Shown here: piece after piece, positions 1 to 5,425 of the stretch
Position numbering within the stretch: position 1 is the stretch's first letter
How the letters are laid out: each line of letters starts with the position of its first letter
Source of the DNA: an uncultured Collinsella sp.
GTDB lineage: Bacteria; Actinomycetota; Coriobacteriia; Coriobacteriales; Coriobacteriaceae
Reading direction: 5' to 3'
NCBI GenBank assembly: GCA_902465115.1
Contig: CABQMC010000117.1
Coordinates: 1-5,425, forward strand
DNA: 5,425 nt
The notes under the pieces: generated by a model
Database searches by the model: none
Told to the model about the DNA's origin: nothing
Seen by the model: the letters and a program-made list of their open reading frames with translations, nothing else
Program-made: the position numbers and the translations under genes

Positions 1-57
1 GCGCAAGACGAAGGCCACATTAAGTGGCCTTCTTTGCGTGCGGAACTCGCGATGAAC
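1..57 (+). repeat. Intergenic 57-bp repeat, copy 1 (inverted copy at 1971-2027)
   Basis: This stretch matches the reverse complement of 1971-2027 at 55 of 57 positions. The two differences are A11 (G in the other copy) and T31 (C in the other copy). These two bases pair with each other in the stem of the enclosed hairpin, so an A-T pair has been replaced by a G-C pair. The similarity continues more weakly to about position 83, where 17 of 30 bases match the outer arm of the right-hand palindrome. The element probably extends left of the window. It contains no plausible gene. It looks like a dispersed intergenic, terminator-bearing repeat; its family is not known to me. Confidence 0.75.
11..35 (+). 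terminator. Probable rho-independent terminator of an upstream + strand gene
   Basis: AAGGCCAC (11-18) pairs perfectly with GTGGCCTT (24-31) around the loop ATTAA, and CTTT follows. The 8-bp GC-rich stem and short T tract suit intrinsic termination reading rightward. The T tract is interrupted and short, so termination may be weak. The gene it would serve lies left of the window. The flanking CGCAA and TTGCG extend the stem imperfectly. Confidence 0.55.
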
Positions 58-69
58 TTCGTGCCCCGC

Positions 70-83
70 CGTCCGGGAGGACG
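70..83. repeat. Small hairpin CGTCC-GGGA-GGACG
   Basis: CGTCC (70-74) pairs with GGACG (79-83) around GGGA, followed by CCTCTTTATT. It lies where the outer arm of the 130-bp palindrome aligns to this copy of the repeat. It could be a secondary terminator or just part of the repeat. The stem is only five pairs. Confidence 0.3.
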
Positions 84-140
84 CCTCTTTATTGATGGGA
101 GGCCTGATAGGTCGATGGTTCCGTGCCCGGATGCGTCCAA

Positions 141-281
141 AGTGGGACGGGCTTTCCGGATGGGCAGGCTTTCGAAAAATGCGTCCCGGAATTTGCCTTT
201 GGAATGGGACGTAGTTTCCCGTTGAGGTGCTTTGCGGAAAGTGCATCCCACTCTGGGCGGTCGAAGTGGGACACACTTTCC
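141..281. repeat. Alternating 17-bp motif array, left part (five motif copies, 62-bp period)
   Basis: A 17-bp motif with core TGGGAY-N4-TTTCC occurs on the + strand at 141-157, 203-219 and 265-281. It occurs in reverse (GGAAA-N4-RTCCCA) at 174-190 (degenerate) and 236-252. Forward starts are exactly 62 bp apart, and so are reverse starts. The gap after a forward copy is 16 nt and after a reverse copy 12 nt, and the gap sequences vary. Each adjacent pair can therefore form a hairpin; for example, 236-252 and 265-281 pair at 15 of 17 positions. The period is not a multiple of three, which argues against coding. It resembles REP/BIME-type palindromic intergenic repeats. The array appears to start at 141, as no motif is recognisable at the expected upstream position. 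Confidence 0.8.
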
Positions 282-362
282 CAAAGGGGTAGCGCGCAGA
301 GTCGTGGTGTAAGAAGCAAGGGAGGGCCATCGCCTAGAATCGTCAGTGCCTAGATATTCGAC

Positions 363-369
363 GAAAGGA
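363..369 (+). promoter_or_regulatory. Shine-Dalgarno site of the transposase
   Basis: The purine-rich GAAAGGA ends six bases before the ATG at 376. This favours ATG 376 over the in-frame GTG at 346, which has no such site in front of it. Confidence 0.55.
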
Positions 370-375
370 AAGACG

Positions 376-1685
376 ATGGCCCACAGCGACATTCTATCCC
401 AGCCGGACCGGGGGCTCGGCCTCGACCGGCCCCAGACCGAGGCCCTGCTCGCGCTGTTCTCGCGGTGCGACGACCTGAGGGAGTTCGGCAGGGAGGTGAT
501 CCAGTCCGTGGTCAACGCCCTGATGGACTCCCAGGCGCAGGAGGCCTGCGGCGCGCCCCGCGGCTCCAGGTCGCCCGAGCGCGTCAACAGCAGGAACGGC
601 TACCGCGAGAGGTCCCTGTCGACCTCCCTCGGCGACCTCGAGCTGCGGGTCCCCAAGCTGCGCGAGGGGACCTACTTCCCCGAGGGCATACTCGAGCGCT
701 ACACGCGCGTCGAGGCGTCCATGGTCGCGCTCGTGCGCGAGATGTACGTCGCTGGCGTGAGCACCCGCAAGGTCGGGCTCGTCGCCGAGGAGCTCGGCGT
801 CTCGTCGCTGTCCAGCTCCGAGGTGTCGGCGCTGTGCGCCGGGCTGGACGAGGAGGCCGAGGCGTTCAGGACCCGGCCGATCGAGGGCGAGCACCCCTAC
901 GTGTGGCTCGACGCGACCTACATGAAGTGCAGGACCGGCGGGCGCTACGCGAGCGTCGCGCTCGTCACGGCGATCGGCATGTCGTCCTCCGGGCACAAGG
1001 AGTTCCTCGGCTGCGCCTGCTTCGACAGCGAGAGCGAGGCCGCCTGGTCCGAGTTCCTCGGCTCCCTCAGGGACAGGGGCCTGCGCGGCGTGAGGCTCGC
1101 GGTGTCCGACGCCCACGCGGGGCTCGTCGCCGCCGTCTCCAGGGTCCTGCCGGGCTGCTCCTGGCAGCGGTGCCTGACGCACCTCCAGCGCGACATCAGG
1201 GGCCACGTCCACAGCCTCGCCGGCCAGGCGCTCGCCGCCGACCTGGTCCGGGCGTGCGCGACGTCGCCCGCGCGGCGTGGGACCTGGCGGCGCCCAGGGT
1301 GCGCGCCCTCTCCCGCGCGGCCGGCGACGTCTTCGAGGGCGCGAGGGAGGACGCGCTCGCCTTCATGTCCTTCCCCCGCGAGCACTGGCAGAAGATCAGG
1401 ACGAACAACGTGCAGGAGCGTGCGAACCGCGAGATCAAGAGGAGGTACCGCTCGGTGCAGTCGTTCCCCTCCGAGGCGTCCATGATGCGGCTCGTGTGCG
1501 CGGTGCTCGCCGGAGAGGAGGGCAGGTGGGCCGCCCACCGGGTCGCCGCGCCCGAGTCGGCCGCCCGCGCGTCCGCCCCGGCCCCGGCCCCGGAACCGCT
1601 CGAGGGCGAGAGGCTCGAGGCGGTAAGGCTGGCCGCGCACGAGGTCATAAGGGAGGTCCTTGACCGCCACGGCGTGGCGGAATAG
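376..1685 (+). pseudogene. IS256-family DDE transposase, frameshifted
   Basis: This encodes a mutator-type (IS256) transposase, which cuts and joins the ends of its own IS. The N-terminal part reads in one frame from ATG 376 to about 1257; the rest reads in another frame from about 1254 to TAG 1685. Frame 1 shows a helical N-terminus, the family block SRNGYRERSL, then VWLDATYMK with Asp179 and VSDAHAGL with Asp245. The 66-residue spacing of the two Asp is typical of the family. SWQRCLTHLQRDI follows. The second frame gives the block EHWQKIRTNNVQERANREIKRR, which holds the catalytic Glu, and an Ala/Pro-rich tail. At the junction the alignment passes from ADLVRA to RDVARAAWD, apparently missing about 5-8 residues usual in the family. 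A small out-of-frame deletion is therefore more likely than programmed slippage, and no slippery heptamer is visible. The remainder of the frame 1 product after the junction is nonsense. A base-calling error cannot be excluded. Confidence 0.85.
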
Positions 1686-1751
1686 CCTTAGGCGCAGGGG
1701 GCGCTGACGCGGCCCTCCCTCTTACACCACAAAAATTCACGCCATCCTGGT

Positions 1752-1859
1752 GGAAACGATGACCCACAATTTGAGCCCGGAGTGGGATGCAGTTTCCCAA
1801 CGGGGCCGTAAGCGGAAACTGCATCCCACTCCGGACGTGAATTCTGGGACACGGTTTCC
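1752..1859. repeat. Alternating 17-bp motif array, right part (four motif copies)
   Basis: The array resumes on the other side of the IS. Reverse copies lie at 1752-1768 (degenerate) and 1814-1830, and forward copies at 1781-1797 and 1843-1859. Spacing is the same as on the left: 62 bp between like-oriented copies, with gaps of 16 nt after forward and 12 nt after reverse copies. The forward copy at 1843 continues as TTTCCGGATG, as does the leftmost copy at 141. The array ends here, as the next expected position holds the hairpin at 1869-1889 instead. Confidence 0.8.
1777..1834. repeat. Perfect 21-bp inverted repeat within the array
   Basis: Positions 1777-1797 and 1814-1834 are exact reverse complements across 21 bp, separated by a 16-nt loop. 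The paired arms include AGTGGGATGCAGTTTCC plus a CCGG outer extension that the other array units lack. It is the best-preserved unit of the array and could form a strong hairpin or cruciform. Confidence 0.85.
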
Positions 1860-1865
1860 GGATGC

Positions 1866-1889
1866 AAAAAGGCCACATAACGTGGCCTT
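1866..1889 (-). terminator. Probable rho-independent terminator, minus strand
   Basis: Read on the minus strand, AAGGCCAC (1889-1882), loop GTTAT and GTGGCCTT (1876-1869) form an 8-bp perfect stem. The T run continues outward to 1866, giving TTTTT in all. It has the same stem sequence as the hairpins at 11-31 and, apart from one pair, 1996-2018. It would act as a backup stop for minus strand transcription from the gene ending at 2095. On the plus strand the trailing sequence is a poor T tract. Confidence 0.6.
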
Positions 1890-1927
1890 CAACTTATATA
1901 TGTTCGGCGATACACCCAAGACAAGCC

Positions 1928-1947
1928 ACGCCCCAACATCAGGGCGT
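1928..1947. repeat. Short inverted repeat ACGCCC/GGGCGT
   Basis: ACGCCC (1928-1933) and GGGCGT (1942-1947) are perfect 6-bp arms around an 8-nt loop, overlapping the left edge of the 130-bp palindrome. Otherwise 1890-1944 holds only a short AT-rich patch (TTATATAT, near 1894) and no gene that I can support. Confidence 0.3.
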
Positions 1948-2074
1948 CTGTCCAGGCGGAGGTATGTAAGGTTCATCGCGAGTTCCGCACGCAAAGGAGG
2001 CCACTTAATGTGGCCTCCGTCTTGCGCAGGACTGTCCGAGCAGGGAACCTTATATGCCTCCGCCCGGACAGACG
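1945..2074. repeat. 130-bp nested palindromic element downstream of the LTA synthase gene
   Basis: Outer arms 1945-1974 and 2045-2074 are inverted copies matching at 27 of 30 positions. In a plus strand transcript, two of the three mismatches would be G-U wobbles. The 70-bp interior contains the hairpin at 1996-2018 with extra flanking pairing (CGCAA 1990-1994 with TTGCG 2022-2026). The inner part 1971-2027 is the inverted partner of the repeat at 1-57. The element starts 21 bp beyond the stop codon of the minus strand gene, so it would form a long structured 3' end of that transcript. There are no internal genes. It could be a MITE-like or terminator-associated repeat; I do not recognise the family. 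Confidence 0.7.
1993..2018 (-). terminator. Probable terminator of the LTA synthase gene
   Basis: On the minus strand GGAGGCCAC (2018-2010), loop ATTAA and GTGGCCTCC (2004-1996) make a perfect 9-bp stem followed by TTT (1995-1993). It lies about 77 bp past the stop codon at 2095. The T tract is short, so part of the transcription may continue to the second hairpin at 1889-1866. Confidence 0.55.
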
Positions 2075-2094
2075 TTTCAGTTATGAGTGACCCG

Positions 2095-4395
2095 TTACTT
2101 GATCTTGGTCGTACCCGGTGCCAGGTTGGGGTCGGTCTCGTTGGCCTCGGTCTGGAAGTGCTCGGTGTAGACGTTCTTGCCGTCGCGGAACATCTCGTAG
2201 TACTGCATCTTGGCGTAATCCTCGCGCGCCTTGGTGGCGGCTGCTGCGGCGGCGTCGTCGCCGGTGACGTTGGAGGAGAGCGCCCAACGCAGGCTGGCGT
2301 CCTCGTAGCCCACGGAGTTGATGGCGGGCAGCGACTCGCGCAGCGTCATGTGCGCTTTCTGGTAGTCGGTCAGCGGGGCACCGATCAGCTGCATAAGCTG
2401 CGTGGACAGGTAGTTGGTGGACAGGTCGTCGACCTCGCTCGTCTGGTCGCAGCCGGCAACGTCGTAGTTGGCCCAGATGATGTAGTCGGTCTGCCACAGG
2501 CGCTCCTGATGCGTAGCGTCGTCCTCGTCGGTAAACCACTTATCGTTGAACTTGGACGGGAAGAACGGCTGGTGATCGCCCCAGAACACCACGACCACCT
2601 TGCGGTCGAGCTTGCTCAAGGCGTTGAGGAAGTAGCGCAGCGCCTGGTCGGACTGCTCAATGCACGAGACGTACTCGTCGACATCGGACAGCGTGCCGTC
2701 CTCGATGGTCTTGGCGTCCAGGTCGGTCGTGTCGATGTTGAGGTGCATCTGCTTGTCGACCGGCAGCAGGCCCGTATCGTAGCCCGAGTGGTTCTGCATG
2801 GTCACGTCGAAGATAAACTGTGGATCGGCATTCTGGTCGAGCAACTCGAGAATCTTGTCGTAGGTGGCCTGGTCGGTCACCATGCCGCGCAGGGTATCGG
2901 CGCCCTGGAAATCGTTGATGGACAGGAACTGGTCAAAGCCAAAGTCCTTGTAGACGTTCTCGCGGTTCCAGTTGGTGGCGTGATTGGGGTGCATGGCCGT
3001 GGTGGAATAGCCGAGCGATTTGAACTGCTCTGCCAGGTTCCCGGTCGTCTCCATGTTGTAAATGGTATAGGGGTACACGCCCGAACCCAGGTTGGCCATG
3101 GAGTTGCCGGTCATAAACTCAAACTCGGTATTGGCGGTACCGCCGCCGTAGGCGCTCACATAGAGCTTGCCGCGGCTGAGGCAGTTGGACAGGTTCTTAA
3201 AGTACTGCGGGCCCTCGTAGCCGGCGCGCATGTTCTGGTAGATGGACAGGTCCGAGAAGGTCTCGTTCATGATGGCGATGACCGTGGGCTTTTCGCTGTC
3301 GAACTGCTCCTGGGCGGCAGCGCGGGCGTCGCTCTTGGCGGCATCGGACTTGTCGTAGGCCTTGGCGTACTTTTTGAGCGTGGCCTTGGCATCGTCGACG
3401 GAGTAGTCGGCGGGTTTGGGCGGCTTGATGGACTGTGCCGCACTAATAAAGGCGGGCAGGTAGCCCTCGCGCCAGTAGCTCTCGAGCGGGCGCCAGGTGT
3501 AGACGGTGATGCCGAGGGTGTTGTAGTAGTCGATGAGCGTGACGTGCGCGGTCACGCCGCCCAGGCACAGCACGGCGACGAGCAGGTTGGTGAGCAGCAT
3601 GCGCTTGGCGTTGGCGGCGCCCTTCTGACGGTGCGGTGCCACCAGGCCGGCGTACTCGCATAGCAGCATGGCGATGGCGGTAAAGCCCATGGACAGCACG
3701 CAGAACAGTGAGATCGAGAAGGTGTAGCCGGTGCCGGCGACCGCGGCGGCGGTGGAGATGGCCGAAAGGTCGCCCGGCTGGATGGGCATGGATTTAAACG
3801 TGATGACGAAGAACTCGGCAATGCCCAGGACAAAGAGGGCAAAGGCCAAGACCGCGGGGGCTGCGCCGTGGCGCTGGAACAGGAAGAACAGGCCGACCAT
3901 GAGCGTGGTGATGATGGCCCACTCGAGCAGGATGCACAGGGGGTAGACCCAGGTAAAGTCGTGGTTGGACGAGACCTCCATGCCCAGCAGCGCAAAGACG
4001 CCGGCGAGCAGCAGGCACAGGACGGCGGCGACGAGCGGTTTGCCCACAAAGGCGCCGCGCAGGCGGGCGAGCTTGCCGGTGGGGGCGGGGGCGTCGGGCC
4101 CGGCGAACGCAAAGACGCGCGGGGCGATGCGGTCGCGGGCGATGCTGGCCCAAGCGCAGCCGGTGAGGATGGCGTTGGTCAGGATGAGCATCACAAAGGC
4201 GAGCGGCTCGTTTTGCGCGACGAGGCCAATGGCGCCCCAGACGGTCAAAAAGAGCTGGAACAGGCCAAAGGCGACGCTCCAGGCGAAGGCGCCCTTGGCA
4301 ACGGTGCCTGACTGAGCGCGAATGGCCTTGGCCTCGCGCAAGACAAGGTAGACGGTCGCCGCAAGACCGACGAGCGAGATGGCGGCAGCGAACAT
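2095..4395 (-). CDS. LTA synthase family membrane sulfatase-type protein (phosphoglycerol transferase-like)
   Basis: This 766-residue protein belongs to the LtaS/sulfatase superfamily. Members transfer glycerol phosphate from phosphatidylglycerol to a growing polymer or glycolipid on the outer face of the membrane. The N-terminal half has about eight hydrophobic segments (roughly residues 1-19, 38-60, 65-85, 120-139, 150-174, 179-200, 225-250 and 266-285). A charged, Ala/Lys/Asp-rich linker follows (about 330-365), then the extracellular catalytic domain (about 370-670). Visible family motifs are MNETFSD with metal-ligand Glu378, GGGTANTEFEF with the likely nucleophile Thr420, NWNRENVY, MQNHSGY with His536, and WGDHQPF with Asp607-His608. 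The usual active site therefore looks complete. A tail of about 95 residues with an Ala run follows the domain. S. aureus LtaS is shorter, with five membrane segments. ATG 4395 is chosen over GTG 4410 because AGGAG lies seven bases before it. The gene is transcribed alone and ends in TAA, with hairpins downstream. The exact acceptor (lipoteichoic acid, another glycolipid or a modified polymer) cannot be read from sequence. Confidence 0.9.
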   Translation of the reverse strand: MFAAAISLVGLAATVYLVLREAKAIRAQSGTVAKGAFAWSVAFGLFQLFLTVWGAIGLVAQNEPLAFVMLILTNAILTGCAWASIARDRIAPRVFAFAGPDAPAPTGKLARLRGAFVGKPLVAAVLCLLLAGVFALLGMEVSSNHDFTWVYPLCILLEWAIITTLMVGLFFLFQRHGAAPAVLAFALFVLGIAEFFVITFKSMPIQPGDLSAISTAAAVAGTGYTFSISLFCVLSMGFTAIAMLLCEYAGLVAPHRQKGAANAKRMLLTNLLVAVLCLGGVTAHVTLIDYYNTLGITVYTWRPLESYWREGYLPAFISAAQSIKPPKPADYSVDDAKATLKKYAKAYDKSDAAKSDARAAAQEQFDSEKPTVIAIMNETFSDLSIYQNMRAGYEGPQYFKNLSNCLSRGKLYVSAYGGGTANTEFEFMTGNSMANLGSGVYPYTIYNMETTGNLAEQFKSLGYSTTAMHPNHATNWNRENVYKDFGFDQFLSINDFQGADTLRGMVTDQATYDKILELLDQNADPQFIFDVTMQNHSGYDTGLLPVDKQMHLNIDTTDLDAKTIEDGTLSDVDEYVSCIEQSDQALRYFLNALSKLDRKVVVVFWGDHQPFFPSKFNDKWFTDEDDATHQERLWQTDYIIWANYDVAGCDQTSEVDDLSTNYLSTQLMQLIGAPLTDYQKAHMTLRESLPAINSVGYEDASLRWALSSNVTGDDAAAAAATKAREDYAKMQYYEMFRDGKNVYTEHFQTEANETDPNLAPGTTKIK

Positions 4396-4402
4396 GCTGA
4401 GA

Positions 4403-4407
4403 CTCCT
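4403..4407 (-). promoter_or_regulatory. Shine-Dalgarno site deciding the LTA synthase start
   Basis: AGGAG on the minus strand ends seven bases before ATG 4395. An in-frame GTG at 4410 would place this site inside the coding region, so the shorter start is preferred. Confidence 0.75.
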
Positions 4408-4596
4408 CACAAACTAAAACGTACGAAAGCGGGGGTTTACCCGATTGTTACCAAGATATGCGCTGCAATTGGTGTCTGCGCACAACAACCAGCCATATTA
4501 ACGCGCACGTGTGGCGGTGTGACGCAATGTAGTGGCGACCTGCGCGATAATGGACGGGAATTACACGGAAACGTAAAGGCTTCTTAAAGAATTAGC
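4408..4596. promoter_or_regulatory. Divergent upstream region of the LTA synthase and nitroreductase genes
   Basis: The 213 bp between the two start codons must hold both promoters, and it is clearly less GC-rich than the genes. For the plus strand gene, GATAAT (4546-4551) fits a -10 box at five of six positions. The only -35-like sequence, GTGACG (4519-4524), is 21 bp away, which is too far for a standard promoter. On the minus strand I see no convincing pair of boxes. There is no clear operator palindrome or riboswitch fold. Confidence 0.35.
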
Positions 4597-4600
4597 GAGG
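4597..4600 (+). promoter_or_regulatory. Shine-Dalgarno site of the nitroreductase gene
   Basis: GAGG lies eight bases before ATG 4609. The ATG at 4601 reads only four codons' worth of sequence to a TGA, so it is not the start. An in-frame TAA at 4585 closes the frame upstream, leaving ATG 4609 as the first usable start. Confidence 0.55.
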
Positions 4601-4608
4601 ATGAGGCG

Positions 4609-5425
4609 ATGAACGAGCAGGTTTGCACCAAGGCTGTGGATACGTGTGGCTATCCGGTCGAGACCACGGGCAATGCGGTGCTGGACACGTTGGAGCACCG
4701 TTCCTCCACGCGTGCCTTCGCGCGTGATGACGACGACCGTCCCGTGGCGGTGACCGACGAGCAGCGGGCGGCAATTTTGCATGCGGCGAGTCGCGCGCCG
4801 TCGGCGGGCGCCATGATGATGTATTCCATCGTGAGCATTCGCGAGCAGGCTACGCTGGATCGTCTGGCCGACCTGTGCGACCACCAGCCCATGATCGCCA
4901 AGGCGCCCTGGGCACTCATATTTGTGGTCGATTATGCCAAGTGGATCGATCTGTTTGAGCACGTGGGCTGCTTTGAGCCCGAGTTCGTCGAGCGCACGGG
5001 CAAGGCGCCCCGCCGTGCGCCGGGTTTGGGCGACTTTGCCATCGCGGCCCAGGACGCCGTGATCGCCGCGCAAAACGCCGTGGTTGCCGCCGAGGCCCTG
5101 GGGCTGGGAAGCTGCTACATTGGCGACATCGTGGAGAACGCCGAGGAAGTCGCCGAGCTGCTCGATCTGCCGCCCTATACCATGCCGCTGTCGATGCTCA
5201 TCATCGGCACGCCCCGTAAGGAGCGTCCGGCCATTGCGCATCCCGTGGTGAACCTGGTGCACGAGGAGCGCTACTGCCGCGCGGATGCCGCGACCATGGA
5301 CGCGCAGGTGGCCGAGATGGACGCAATGTTCCGTCCGCATGCCCGCGAGGTGGGGGAGCGCGTCGTGGACATCTATACCCGCAAGCACACCAGTCCCTTT
5401 ATGGCCGAGATGAGCCGATCCATGG
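4609..5425 (+). CDS. Nitroreductase family protein (FMN-dependent oxidoreductase), 3' end outside the window
   Basis: The frame is open from ATG 4609 to the window edge, giving 272 residues without a stop. It is a nitroreductase-fold flavoprotein. Such cytoplasmic enzymes bind FMN as dimers and use NAD(P)H to reduce nitro compounds, quinones, flavins or other acceptors. Family marks visible are RSSTRAF (31-37, FMN phosphate contact), RAPSAGAMMMY (about 63-72), AAQNAVVAAEALGLGSCYIGD (about 153-173) and MLIIGTP (196-202). Next comes KERPAIAHP and a segment ending VHEERY. A C-terminal region with YTRKHTSPFMAEMSRSM follows, as seen in a subgroup of longer nitroreductases. By comparison with that subgroup only a short stretch should be missing. 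The gene is divergent from the LTA synthase gene and has no visible partner. Substrate cannot be inferred. It is a separate transcription unit with an SD site at 4597-4600. Confidence 0.88.
   Translation, partial: MNEQVCTKAVDTCGYPVETTGNAVLDTLEHRSSTRAFARDDDDRPVAVTDEQRAAILHAASRAPSAGAMMMYSIVSIREQATLDRLADLCDHQPMIAKAPWALIFVVDYAKWIDLFEHVGCFEPEFVERTGKAPRRAPGLGDFAIAAQDAVIAAQNAVVAAEALGLGSCYIGDIVENAEEVAELLDLPPYTMPLSMLIIGTPRKERPAIAHPVVNLVHEERYCRADAATMDAQVAEMDAMFRPHAREVGERVVDIYTRKHTSPFMAEMSRSM

Larger units (their letters stand above)
304..1730 (+). mobile_element. IS256-family insertion sequence (core bounded by terminal inverted repeats)
   Basis: The transposase is flanked by inverted ends. GTGGTGTAAG at 304-313 is matched exactly by CTTACACCAC at 1721-1730. 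Inside these, GGGAGGGCC at 320-328 matches GGCCCTCCC at 1711-1719. Left and right ends therefore form a terminal repeat of about 20 bp with a 5-nt length difference on the left. The true tips may lie further out, because IS256-type ends often carry several more bases outside the TGTAA block. No 8-9 bp direct duplication flanks the core: GCAGAGTC lies on the left and AAAAATTC on the right. The element sits inside the 62-bp-period array. It carries one gene, which is frameshifted, so the copy is probably not autonomous. Confidence 0.75.

Noticed and set aside
141..281. CRISPR array.
   Set aside because: The repeated motif is only 17 bp, alternates in orientation and is degenerate, the gaps are 12 and 16 nt, and there is no cas gene.
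34..353. Small frames of 63-76 codons across the left array, and similar ones at 1688-1994.
   Set aside because: They translate the alternating repeat. The 62-bp period is not a multiple of three, so copies fall in different frames, and no ribosome binding site supports them.
1240..1270. Programmed ribosomal frameshifting to make the full transposase.
   Set aside because: No slippery heptamer or downstream stimulator is evident, IS256 transposases normally use one frame, and residues seem to be missing at the junction.
394..1670. Several long frames on both strands overlapping the transposase.
   Set aside because: They are Ala/Arg/Gly/Pro-rich shadow translations of GC-rich coding DNA. Only the two frames carrying IS256 blocks make sense.
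296..1738. 8-bp target site duplication flanking the IS.
   Set aside because: The bases next to the recognised ends (GCAGAGTC and AAAAATTC) do not match, and shifting the ends outward by a few bases gave no match either.
1750..3663. Long open frame (637 codons) on the + strand opposite the LTA synthase gene.
   Set aside because: It is antisense to a protein with clear family motifs. Its translation is a low-complexity Val/Gly/Leu-rich product as expected from GC-rich codon use, with no recognisable domain and no ribosome binding site.
4396..4410. GTG at 4410 as the start of the LTA synthase gene.
   Set aside because: It overlaps the AGGAG that is ideally placed for ATG 4395.
4561..5388. 275-codon minus strand frame opposite the nitroreductase gene.
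   Set aside because: It has no family resemblance, and the plus strand carries unmistakable nitroreductase motifs.

Overview
The window looks like chromosomal DNA of a high-GC, Gram-positive-type actinobacterium. My best guess is a gut member of the Coriobacteriia such as Collinsella. This rests on GC-rich codon third positions, clear AGGAG-type ribosome binding sites, an LTA-synthase-type membrane enzyme and the general look of the proteins. It is inference, because no rRNA or marker gene is present.

The layout has two halves. Positions 1 to about 2094 are a repeat-rich intergenic stretch carrying one insertion sequence. It opens with a terminator-like hairpin inside a 57-bp repeat, which probably ends an unseen + strand gene to the left. 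Next comes an array of a 17-bp motif in strictly alternating orientation with a 62-bp period (141-281). An IS256-type element follows (core 304-1730); its transposase reads in two frames and is probably inactive. The array then resumes (1752-1859). After it comes a second terminator-like hairpin (1866-1889) and a 130-bp nested palindrome (1945-2074). The core of that palindrome is a near-identical inverted copy of the 57-bp repeat at the left edge.

Positions 2095-5425 are ordinary gene-dense DNA with two divergent genes. On the minus strand is a complete polytopic membrane phosphoglycerol transferase of the LTA synthase/sulfatase superfamily (2095-4395). On the plus strand is a nitroreductase-family flavoprotein (from 4609) that runs off the right edge. 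The 213 bases between them hold both upstream regions. Nothing in the sequence ties the functions of these two genes together.

The most unusual content is the alternating 62-bp-period array and the covarying inverted hairpin repeats. They resemble REP/BIME-type intergenic elements and terminator-associated repeats rather than protein-coding systems. I found no RNA genes, CRISPR array or defence system.
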